Source: Rhodobacteraceae bacterium M385
Lineage (GTDB): Bacteria; Pseudomonadota; Alphaproteobacteria; Rhodobacterales; Rhodobacteraceae
Assembly: GCA_025141835.1 (NCBI GenBank)
Contig: CP081102.1
Span: 3,162,001 to 3,226,000 of the forward strand
Direction of reading: 5' to 3'
DNA: 64,000 nt
Position numbers and translations under genes: made by a program. The notes beneath the pieces are model-generated. The model worked only from the letters and a program-made list of their open reading frames with translations, searched no databases and was not told the DNA's origin. Of the stretch, positions 57,206 to 64,000 are shown in pieces (the first letter of the stretch is position 1; each line of letters starts with the position of its first letter).

Positions 57206-58078
57206 TTAGGACGCCTTCCGCAACGTCAATGTCGTCCATTCTCCGATCTCGTCACGCGCGTGCAAACCGAGGTTCTGCGCCTTGTATGCCGCGATCACAT
57301 CATCAGCCTGCGCATTCAGAATACCAGACAAAATGACGTACCCACCGTCTTTCGTGTGCACTGCCACATCGGGGGCAAGCTCCACCAGTGGACCCTTGAG
57401 AATATTAGCGAAAACAAGGTCATAGGGGCCAATTTCCGCAATCGCCGGATGATCGAATCCAGCCGCCTCGACGCAGGAAACCAGTTTAGCGACGCCATTG
57501 GCGGACGCGTTCACAAGGGCCACATCGACCGCTTGGGGGTCAATGTCAGAGGCCATGACCGGAAGGTCCAAAACCTTCGCCGCAGCGATCGCCAATACCG
57601 CCGTTCCACAGCCAATATCGGCCACAGAATGTGGCGAAAATCCGTCCGTAAACAGTTTGTCCACGGCTTCGAGACAACCTTTTGTGGTCCCGTGATGACC
57701 CGTTCCGAACGCCATTGCCGCTTCGATCAGCAAGGGAATCGACCCCTCAGGCACCTTATCCGCGTCGTGGCTGCCATAGACGAAGAAGCGTCCCGCCTCG
57801 ACCGGGTGCAGTTCTCGGCGAACGTGGGCGACCCAATCTGTCTCTGGGATTTCGGACACGGCGAAGTCCCTTGCGCCATAGGCCGCGGCAAGGATCGCCA
57901 AGGCGACCTCATCGGGGGCCTCGATGAAATAGGCGCCCACCTCGAACAGGCCCGAGCCGTCTTCCATCTCAAAGACGCCAACGCCGGTTGGCGCGGGCTC
58001 TAGCTGCTCCAAGGCTTCCCCCAAGGCTTCCGCGGGGGGCTTTTGTGGCAAGGTGGTCAAGGCGGTCCAAGTAGGCAT
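57206..58078 (-). CDS. prmA: Ribosomal protein L11 methyltransferase PrmA
   Basis: A 290-residue SAM-dependent enzyme that trimethylates L11. Motifs include AMAFGTGHHGTTKGCL, VADIGCGTAVLAIAAAK (SAM motif I) and DLVFANILKGPLVELAPD (post I/IV). The N-terminal ~110 residues are the substrate-recognition domain and are shorter in some regions than in E. coli. Confidence 0.94.
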   Translation of the reverse strand: MPTWTALTTLPQKPPAEALGEALEQLEPAPTGVGVFEMEDGSGLFEVGAYFIEAPDEVALAILAAAYGARDFAVSEIPETDWVAHVRRELHPVEAGRFFVYGSHDADKVPEGSIPLLIEAAMAFGTGHHGTTKGCLEAVDKLFTDGFSPHSVADIGCGTAVLAIAAAKVLDLPVMASDIDPQAVDVALVNASANGVAKLVSCVEAAGFDHPAIAEIGPYDLVFANILKGPLVELAPDVAVHTKDGGYVILSGILNAQADDVIAAYKAQNLGLHARDEIGEWTTLTLRKAS

Positions 58079-58228
58079 GGGGGCTCCAATGCGATGTTTC
58101 GCCGTTCGGTAGCCGCTTTGGCGGCCTATGGCAAATCCCGCGCGACTTAACTGGTGGATTCCCGCAGATGTGGCGGCACAGGCTAATAGTATAGGCAGAA
58201 GGAAACATATGAACGGAAGGAAATACCG

Positions 58229-58648
58229 ATGCTTAAGGGACCACGCGGCCTACTTGTGACGCTACTAGGTGCGGCCATCATCATCGCGGGCGCGTTCTAT
58301 TTTGGCTTTCAGGGACAAAAGGACGATGCCGAGACCTCTCGTCTGTTCATGACCCACGCCGCCGCCGGCGAAACCGCCGAGGCGCACGCGCTGTTGTCGG
58401 CCTCGATCCGGGAACAACACAGCGTGGAAGACCTTGCCAACATCCTTTCCGGGATGGAGGTCTATACCGATATTAGTTTCCCCTCGATCAGTTTCTCCTC
58501 CTCTAACGGGTCACGCTCCACCGAACTGACCGGCACAGGCACGACCGACAGCGGGTGCGAAAGCGATCTGCGGTTCGATCTTCGGGATGGTGTCATCACC
58601 TTCTTCGACATCGCGCCTCTGTGCCGGGGTGGCGCCAGCGATGCCTGA
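58229..58648 (+). CDS. Small membrane-anchored protein, tandem paralogue 1
   Basis: A 139-residue protein: N-terminal membrane segment (LLVTLLGAAIIIAGAFYFGF), then a periplasmic domain with FMTHAAAGETAEAHALLSAS, a GCESDL motif and FDIAPLC near the end. The two cysteines of these motifs could form a disulfide. No family recognised. The following gene encodes a paralogue, whose start overlaps this stop by 8 bp. Confidence 0.75.
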   Translation: MLKGPRGLLVTLLGAAIIIAGAFYFGFQGQKDDAETSRLFMTHAAAGETAEAHALLSASIREQHSVEDLANILSGMEVYTDISFPSISFSSSNGSRSTELTGTGTTDSGCESDLRFDLRDGVITFFDIAPLCRGGASDA

Positions 58649-59102
58649 TCCGGACAACCAGCCCCCTGCCCGTCGCCCCGGCGGCTTTCGGCGCGCCATC
58701 GTGCCGATTTCACTGGCCTTGGTTGCTGTGGCCGCCCTGGGGGCGCTTGGATGGAAGGCGTTTGAAGGCCAGCGCGAAGACGTGGCCATCGCCCGCGCGT
58801 TCCTGACCCATATTGCGGCAGAGCAATTCGGCGAGGCTGAAGACCTCATGACGGCCTCGCTGATCCAGCGTGTCGGACCGGGCGGGTTAGGGCGGCTATT
58901 CGGCCCAATCGAACCCTGGGATCACATCGGCTTTTCGTCACGCAGTACCAACGGCTTTGGCGACATACGTTCAACCGACCTCTACGGGGTGGGAGAGGCC
59001 GTTTCCGGCTGCGAAAGTGAGCTTCAGATTAACCTGCGAAACAGTCGCATTCAGGCGTTTGACATCACGCCCCTTTGTCCTCGGACGGGCACTGACATCT
59101 GA
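58641..59102 (+). CDS. Small membrane-anchored protein, tandem paralogue 2
   Basis: A 153-residue paralogue with the same plan: a Pro/Arg-rich cytosolic tail, a membrane segment (ISLALVAVAALGALGWKAF), FLTHIAAEQFGEAEDLMTAS, RSTDLYGVGEAVSGCESEL and FDITPLC. The pair shares the order TH-AA...EA-L, GCES-L and FDI-PLC. The overall similarity is moderate, so the duplication is not recent. Start ATG 58641. Confidence 0.75.
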   Translation: MPDPDNQPPARRPGGFRRAIVPISLALVAVAALGALGWKAFEGQREDVAIARAFLTHIAAEQFGEAEDLMTASLIQRVGPGGLGRLFGPIEPWDHIGFSSRSTNGFGDIRSTDLYGVGEAVSGCESELQINLRNSRIQAFDITPLCPRTGTDI

Positions 59103-59120
59103 GGCTAGCCCTTGGCGAGG

Positions 59121-60368
59121 TTACTCTGCGGGCTGCGCGTTAACGCGGCAGAAGATCGTTTCATTTCCGGTCGTTGGATGGCGCGGTACCAGAAGCGACA
59201 GCACAAAGGACACCGCCGCCATGCCACAAGCCACCACGAACACCGATGTCGGGGACACCAACCAAAGGTAGCCAAGGCCCGCAGGAAGGAACACGGCCGC
59301 GATGTGGTTAATGGTGAAGGCAACAGCCGCAGTGGGTGCGATATCTTCGGGCGAGGCGATTTTCTGGAAGTAGGTTTTGATCGCCAAGGCCAGCCCGAAG
59401 AACAGCTGGTTCAGCACGTATAGGACCGAAGCAAAGACCCACCCCAGCTCCAGAAAATAAAGCGCCATATAGCCTACAAACACTGCCGCAAGGCCCGAGT
59501 ATTCCACTATCAGGGCGAAACGCTCCCCGACCCAAGAAACCACCCGCCCAAACAGGGGCGCGACCACCATATTGACGGCAAAGCCCACCATCAGAAGGCG
59601 TGTCATATCATCGGTGCCGAAACCGTAGCGCTCCACCATCATAAAGGGCACGAAGACCATGAAGATTTGGCGGCGCGACCCAGACATGAATTGCAGCGCG
59701 TAATACAGCCAGTAGCGACGGCGCAGGACCATCTCTTTCTTCTGAGGGTTCGGGCTTTCGAACTGCGGGAACAGGAAGAAACAGGCCAGCGCGATCAGCA
59801 CTGTGGCCCCGCCCGACACCCAGTAGACCAGATCATAGCTCAGATCGAAGGTCTCCCACGTGGCCATAATCAGCAGGTAGGCCAGCAGCGTCGCCCCCGA
59901 TCCGATGCCCATCAAGATGCCCAACACCTGCGGCGCGCGGTTCTTTTGTATCCATTGCAACTGAAGCGATTGGTTGACCGTCTCGTAGTAGTGGAACCCG
60001 ATGGAGCTGAGCAGCGTCACGATCAGAAGGCCGCCCATCGAGGGGAACTGCGCCGTCATCGCCGTGGCCGCGCCCAGAAGCAGCAGGGACATCAGCCCCA
60101 ACACCTGCTCGCGCACGATCAGTAGAAGAAAGATGACTCCAATCGCCAGAAAGCCCGGAATTTCGCGGACCGTATGCAACCAGCCGACATCGGAACCATC
60201 GAAGTTGGCGACCTCAACCACAAAGTTATTGAGCAAGGCCGACCACGTCGAAAATGCCACGGGCATAGCGAAGGCCATCAACGCCAACAGTGCAACGGGG
60301 CGCCGCCAGAAGGGCAGCGTCCGCCCTTCGTCCAAGGTCATCGTTTTAAGGGAGTCTCCGAGAGCCAT
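59121..60368 (-). CDS. MFS transporter
   Basis: A 415-residue protein with about twelve membrane segments and a short charged N terminus. It belongs to the major facilitator superfamily by overall pattern, but the substrate is not evident. It stands 67 bp downstream of the homospermidine synthase gene on the same strand, so a polyamine-related or unrelated export role are both possible. Confidence 0.8.
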   Translation of the reverse strand: MALGDSLKTMTLDEGRTLPFWRRPVALLALMAFAMPVAFSTWSALLNNFVVEVANFDGSDVGWLHTVREIPGFLAIGVIFLLLIVREQVLGLMSLLLLGAATAMTAQFPSMGGLLIVTLLSSIGFHYYETVNQSLQLQWIQKNRAPQVLGILMGIGSGATLLAYLLIMATWETFDLSYDLVYWVSGGATVLIALACFFLFPQFESPNPQKKEMVLRRRYWLYYALQFMSGSRRQIFMVFVPFMMVERYGFGTDDMTRLLMVGFAVNMVVAPLFGRVVSWVGERFALIVEYSGLAAVFVGYMALYFLELGWVFASVLYVLNQLFFGLALAIKTYFQKIASPEDIAPTAAVAFTINHIAAVFLPAGLGYLWLVSPTSVFVVACGMAAVSFVLSLLVPRHPTTGNETIFCRVNAQPAE

Positions 60369-60435
60369 GGCACCGACTTACGCCCATCCGCAGGGAATGG
60401 CGAGAGAGGGCGCGCGTTTTTCGAAGTCCGCCTGA

Positions 60436-61857
60436 TCAGGTCGCCAGCACGTTGCGGAAGGCCCAAGGCTCGTTCTGATCCAAGTCCTCGTCAAACAGGT
60501 CCCATCGGTCCTGCAAAGGCGTCCAATCGGTGTAATGAGCCTCCACCGGGCCGAGATAGGGGCGTTGCACTTCCAGGCAGCGGGCGTGGTCCATCTCATC
60601 GCTTTCCACGATGCCTGCGCCGGGGTTTTCCAAGGCCCAAACCATGCCCGCCAGCACGGCGCTGGTGACTTGCAAGCCCGTTGCATTCTGATACGGCGCA
60701 AGGGTCTTGGTTTCCTCATTCGATAGACGAGACCCAAACCAAAGGGCGTTCTTCTCGTGGCCGTAAAGAAGCACGCCCAACTCGTCGATGCCTTCAACGA
60801 TCTCGTCCTCACCCAGAATATGGTGGGTGGTTTGTGTTTCACCAGAGCCGAACATTTCGTGCAGGGACAGAACTGCGTCATCGCAGGGGTGGTAGGCGTA
60901 GTGGCAGGTAGGGCGGTACTCTGGCTCGTGCCCTTCGCCGACCGTGTAATAGTCACTGATCGACACGGCCTCATTATGGGTGACCAGATAGCCGAACTGC
61001 GGCCCCGGCGTGGGGCACCACGTATGCACCCGCGTCACCGCGCCCGGGCGTTCCATCCAGATCGCGGCCTTGCAGCCGGTTTCTTGGCGGTGGGCGTTTG
61101 GCGGGAACCAAGGCTCATGGGTGCCCCAGCCTAGCTCTGCTGGTTGGAACCCTTCCGAGATGAACCCTTCCACCGACCATGTATTCACGAACGACCCGCG
61201 CGGGCGAGGCTCTAGCCGTACCTGCGTGTCCCGCTCTGCGATGTGGACCCCTTTGACGCCGAGGGTTTGCATTAGCTTGGCCCATTCCTCGCGGGTGGTT
61301 GGAGTTTCCACCTTGTGGCCCGTGTCTTTGGCCAGTGTCAGCAAGCCTTCCTTCACGAACCAGCTGACCATGCCGGGGTTGGCGCCACAGCACGACACCG
61401 CCGTCGTGCCGCCGGGGTTGGCGGCTTTCTCATCGCGGACGGCTTGGCGCAGGGCATAATTGGTGCGGGCGGCGTTGTCGGTGGTGCCGAAGTAATACCC
61501 GGCCCAAGGCTCTGCCACGGTATCAATATAGGGCACGTCAATTTCGCGGCAGAAGCGCATTAGATCGAGCGAGGACGTATCCACGCTAAGGTTCACGCAG
61601 AAGCCTTTGCCGGGCGCAAGTAGCCGGCCCAACACCTCACGGTAATTGTCGGGGGTCAGCGCGGTGGCGTCAAAGGACAAGCCTTGGTCGCTCAGGAAAT
61701 CATGTTGGCGCGCGTCGGGTTCGATCACGGTGAATTGGCTGCGATCATAGTCGAAGTGCCGCTCGATCAGGGGCCAAGTGCCTTTCCCAATCGACCCAAA
61801 GCCGATCATCACGATCGGACCGTCAATCTTAGCGTAAACCGGATGCGTATCGGCCAT
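60436..61857 (-). CDS. hss: Homospermidine synthase
   Basis: A 473-residue NAD-dependent enzyme that joins putrescine units (or putrescine and spermidine) to form sym-homospermidine, the main long polyamine of many alphaproteobacteria. The Rossmann start is VMIGFGSIGKGTWPLIERHF. The substrate and cofactor blocks NLSVDTSSLDLMRFC, YIDTVAEPWAGYY and CCGANPGMVSWFVKEGL match the family. The length is usual. It sits before the MFS gene. Confidence 0.96.
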   Translation of the reverse strand: MADTHPVYAKIDGPIVMIGFGSIGKGTWPLIERHFDYDRSQFTVIEPDARQHDFLSDQGLSFDATALTPDNYREVLGRLLAPGKGFCVNLSVDTSSLDLMRFCREIDVPYIDTVAEPWAGYYFGTTDNAARTNYALRQAVRDEKAANPGGTTAVSCCGANPGMVSWFVKEGLLTLAKDTGHKVETPTTREEWAKLMQTLGVKGVHIAERDTQVRLEPRPRGSFVNTWSVEGFISEGFQPAELGWGTHEPWFPPNAHRQETGCKAAIWMERPGAVTRVHTWCPTPGPQFGYLVTHNEAVSISDYYTVGEGHEPEYRPTCHYAYHPCDDAVLSLHEMFGSGETQTTHHILGEDEIVEGIDELGVLLYGHEKNALWFGSRLSNEETKTLAPYQNATGLQVTSAVLAGMVWALENPGAGIVESDEMDHARCLEVQRPYLGPVEAHYTDWTPLQDRWDLFDEDLDQNEPWAFRNVLAT

Positions 61858-61961
61858 GAGAGTACCCCTTCATTAAGTGGTCGTTTCATAGGGGGGCTTG
61901 GGCAAAAATAAAACCAAAGATGCCATGGCGTCTGTCAGTTCCGCCGACACCGTACCCACGG

Positions 61962-61990
61962 AAAAGGCCGCCCGGGTTGGGGCGGCCTTT
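61962..61990 (-). terminator. Terminator of the oxidase-fold protein gene
   Basis: An 11-bp stem, 61963-61973 with 61980-61990 (GGCCGCC arms), with TTTT on the minus-strand 3' side, 19 bp after the stop. Confidence 0.8.
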
Positions 61991-62008
61991 CAGACGCGGT
62001 AAAACGGG

Positions 62009-62491
62009 TCAGGCGAATGTTACGGTGCCTTGTTCGCCCATATCAGGCGTTTCATCGGTGAGATGCGCCTTCGCGATTTCATAAAGAAACTTCGCGCCGC
62101 CCCCTTCGGTCACCGATACCTCTCCCTCGGAAGGGGTGAATTTCAGCAAGCAAACAGCCGCATCGTGTTTGCCGCCCTCAAACCATGCGTCGGCAACAAA
62201 GCTCCATGCTTCATCAAGGGCCTCACGGTCAGTGGAATGCTCTAGCTTGCCGTCCAAATCGGCATAGAGCCCCTCTCCATCGTCAGCGACGACAAACTGC
62301 GCGTCCCTTGGACCGGCGGCCACCGCCCGCGCCAATTCCGTGCCTTTAGCAGTGATAAACCACAAGGCACCGGGGATGTCATCGTCGGCCTTGGGCGACA
62401 TCGGCACCAAGCGGCCTTCTCCCTTGATCCCCAGCATACCGGAGCGGACATCTTCGATGCGGTCCCAGAATTCGTGTTTCAAATCGGCCAT
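62009..62491 (-). CDS. Pyridoxamine 5'-phosphate oxidase-fold stress protein
   Basis: A 160-residue split-barrel protein of the general stress 26 type: HEFWDRIEDVRSGMLGI, DDIPGALWFITAKGTELARA and FVVADDGEGLYADLDGKLEHSTDRE. It may bind flavin or PLP, and stress-linked relatives are known. ATG 62491 with AAGGAG before it gives the start; a GTG/ATG seven codons upstream is less well placed. Confidence 0.85.
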   Translation of the reverse strand: MADLKHEFWDRIEDVRSGMLGIKGEGRLVPMSPKADDDIPGALWFITAKGTELARAVAAGPRDAQFVVADDGEGLYADLDGKLEHSTDREALDEAWSFVADAWFEGGKHDAAVCLLKFTPSEGEVSVTEGGGAKFLYEIAKAHLTDETPDMGEQGTVTFA

Positions 62492-62570
62492 GGTCGTTCT
62501 CCTTATTGTCACTTCATAGGAGCAACGGTTGGTGCAACGCTTGGGTTCCGTTCCGTGGCCAATGCCAACG

Positions 62571-62599
62571 AAAAAGGCCGCCCGGTTGGGGCGGCCTTT
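62571..62599 (-). terminator. Terminator of rpsD
   Basis: An 11-bp stem, 62573-62583 with 62589-62599, and TTTTT on the minus-strand 3' side. The sequence is nearly the same as the terminator at 61962. Confidence 0.85.
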
Positions 62600-62624
62600 C
62601 TGAATTCTGCGTCGGAGGCGAAGA

Positions 62625-63245
62625 TTAGTTCTTCGCGTAGAATTCCACGACGAGGTTTGGTTCCATCTGCACTGGGTAAGGCACGTCGCCCAGACCAGGA
62701 GTGCGAACGAAGGTCGCGGTCATTTTGGAGTGATCGGCCTCAATGTAGTCAGGCACATCACGCTCGGCCAGTTGAACGGCTTCCAGAACAACGGCGAGTT
62801 GCTTGGACTTGTCGCGCACAGCAATCACGTCGCCTTCTTTCACCCGGTAGGAAGGGATGTTCACCTTCTGGCCGTTTACAGTGACGTGGCCGTGGTTCAC
62901 GAACTGACGCGCTGCGAATACAGTCGGAACGAACTTGGCACGGTAAACAACGGCGTCAAGGCGACGCTCCAGCAGACCAATCAGGAATTCACCGGTGTCT
63001 CCGCGCAGACGCTCGGCTTCGGCATAAATGCGACGGAATTGTTTCTCGGTCAGGTCGCCGTAGTAGCCTTTCAGCTTCTGCTTGGCGCGCAACTGAAGAC
63101 CGAAGTCGGACAGTTTGCCCTTGCGGCGCTGACCGTGCTGGCCGGGGCCATATTCGCGGCGGTTCACTGGGGATTTAGGACGGCCCCAGATGTTTTCGCC
63201 CATGCGGCGGTCAATTTTGTACTTGGCAGACGTGCGTTTGGTCAC
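62625..63245 (-). CDS. rpsD: 30S ribosomal protein S4
   Basis: A 206-residue ribosomal protein that starts small-subunit assembly by binding 16S rRNA. Family blocks: RRYGPGQHG-type (NRREYGPGQHGQRRKG), LIGLLERRLDAVVYRAKF and the S4 RNA-binding domain QFVNHGHVTVNGQKVNIPSYRVKEGD. It is a stand-alone S4 gene outside the main ribosomal operons, as in many alphaproteobacteria. Confidence 0.98.
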   Translation of the reverse strand: MTKRTSAKYKIDRRMGENIWGRPKSPVNRREYGPGQHGQRRKGKLSDFGLQLRAKQKLKGYYGDLTEKQFRRIYAEAERLRGDTGEFLIGLLERRLDAVVYRAKFVPTVFAARQFVNHGHVTVNGQKVNIPSYRVKEGDVIAVRDKSKQLAVVLEAVQLAERDVPDYIEADHSKMTATFVRTPGLGDVPYPVQMEPNLVVEFYAKN

Positions 63246-63270
63246 GGCTGTTCTCCTTTAATAATGGCAT

Positions 63271-63312
63271 TTCAGCTTGTTCCGAAAACCGGTTCCCACT
63301 TTTCGGGCTGAA
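63271..63312. repeat. Interspersed alphaproteobacterial hairpin upstream of rpsD
   Basis: Outer arms TTCAGC/GCTGAA (63271-63276, 63307-63312) and inner arms CCGAAAA/TTTTCGG (63282-63288, 63300-63306) around CCGGTTCCCAC. Very similar CGGAAAACCGGTTCCCAC hairpins are scattered through Rhizobiales genomes (from memory). Confidence 0.55.
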
Positions 63313-63434
63313 ATCGCGTCTCCGCGTCACCCGTGGGGTCCATTTTCGAAAGGCTGTCAGGCCGTTCAAAAGGGCGTTGTCCTCTGAGCCGAAGCTCTGA
63401 CAGGGATCCCCTTGCGAGGGCCACCAACACCAAT

Positions 63435-63458
63435 AAAAACCCCGGCATCGCTGCCGGG
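63435..63458 (-). terminator. Terminator of the Hint-domain gene
   Basis: Stem CCCGGCA (63441-63447) with TGCCGGG (63452-63458), and T-rich sequence on the minus-strand 3' side (TTTTTATT). Confidence 0.75.
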
Positions 63459-63493
63459 ATCTCAGCGGTCTTTAGAGAGGGTTCAGAGCCCTG

Positions 63494-64000
63494 TCAATGC
63501 GAGCTGTACGTGGAGCCGTACATCGAACGCGCCGCCAGTGGTTTGGTTGGCGCACCGTGGATCAAGATCGCGGCCTCGGCCCGTGTCAGCATCCGGCGCA
63601 CTGGGGCGCCGTAGGCATGGGGGTTTGCCGCAAGCTCGGGCCGCATTTCCAGCATGGAGTTGCGTTGCAGATTGGTCAGATGATCGAGCCCCATGAAACC
63701 GGGGTGGAAACTCTCGACTTCCATCCCATTGGCCCAGACTACCTCGTGGCGATCCAGCATGAGGTGGATATAGAACGTCTCGCGCAGTGAGTGGTCGACG
63801 GTGATCCGGCTATCGCCCACCAGATCCGCGGCGCGCACAAGCACCTCATCTTCGCCCCAAAGGTCCATCGCGGCGCGGCCAGTGACCAATACACGATGTT
63901 CGGGCGAGACGATCAGATCGGCGTCGGGGCGGTCTATTCCCAAGGCCCCTGCCCGCATCCGAATGGGCCGTTGATCGGGCATCGCGAACAGACGTGCGCC
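63494..64000 (-). CDS. Hint (hedgehog/intein) domain protein, 5' end missing
   Basis: The frame is open to the right window edge. The ~169 visible residues match the Hint_2 type common in Rhodobacterales: PIRMRAGALGIDRP, DLIVSPEHRVLVTG, VLVRAADLVGD and HLMLDRHEVVWANGMEVESFHPG. Such domains sit at the C terminus of secreted RTX-like or calcium-binding proteins and may self-process, but many lack the splice residues. The Cys-like first residue and any partner domain are outside the window. Confidence 0.85.
   Translation of the reverse strand, partial: GARLFAMPDQRPIRMRAGALGIDRPDADLIVSPEHRVLVTGRAAMDLWGEDEVLVRAADLVGDSRITVDHSLRETFYIHLMLDRHEVVWANGMEVESFHPGFMGLDHLTNLQRNSMLEMRPELAANPHAYGAPVRRMLTRAEAAILIHGAPTKPLAARSMYGSTYSSH

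Noticed and set aside
58081..58228. A tRNA or small RNA gene in the prmA-to-paralogue gap
   Set aside because: No cloverleaf arms, no T-loop GTTCGA-type sequence and no terminator hairpin could be found.

Overview
The window reads as an ordinary chromosomal segment of a high-GC alphaproteobacterium, most likely Rhodobacterales (Roseobacter group). The signs are a GcrA cell-cycle regulator, a tad/cpa pilus locus with GAVTVDW-type Flp pilins, a DUF1127 protein, the ybgC-tolQRA-tolB-pal-cpoB-tilS-ftsH gene order, homospermidine synthase, an fhs/folD one-carbon pair, and intergenic hairpins typical of the group. Nearly all of it is coding. I found no rRNA, tRNA, CRISPR array, insertion sequence or integrated phage.

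Layout. 1-13 kb: end of argD, argF, a DUF2235 hydrolase, an EamA transporter, a serine hydrolase, gcrA, a lytic transglycosylase with an AsmA protein, rimO, a PD-(D/E)XK nuclease-like gene, an IMPACT protein with an M48 lipoprotein peptidase, a DCC protein and a class II histone-deacetylase-like amidohydrolase. 13.8-18.6 kb: a CoA-transferase operon whose A and B subunits are separated by VOC, GSCFA and SGNH-like genes, then a hotdog thioesterase and a convergent lytic transglycosylase. 18.7-32.6 kb: the tad locus. It has three near-identical tandem flp pilin units plus a diverged fourth pilin, then cpaB, cpaC, an OmpA-like lipoprotein, cpaE, cpaF, tadB, tadC, two TPR proteins, a prepilin peptidase and an AAA ATPase. 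32.7-35.9 kb: a ligase-associated DEXH helicase and PdeM, without the ligase or nuclease partners.

35.9-43 kb: a membrane LytTR regulator divergent from a PaaI-type thioesterase, the fhs-osmC-folD operon, two very small genes and ftsH. 43-54.7 kb (minus strand): tilS, cpoB, pal, tolB, three consecutive genes whose products end in the same TolA-like C-terminal domain, then tolR, tolQ, ybgC, two genes of unknown function and ruvB. 54.8-64 kb: ruvA and ruvC, a DUF1127 gene, prmA, a tandem pair of small membrane-anchored paralogues, an MFS transporter, homospermidine synthase, a stress-type flavin/PLP-oxidase-fold protein, rpsD, and a Hint-domain protein cut by the window edge.

The features most worth attention are: (i) the triple TolA-C-terminal-domain gene set inside the tol-pal operon, in which two cysteines lie exactly 59 residues apart in all three proteins; (ii) the 552-bp tandem flp amplification, in which each unit carries its own TTAACCAT element, pilin gene and terminator; (iii) the split CoA-transferase operon; and (iv) two abutting perfect palindromes between ruvA and ruvB.
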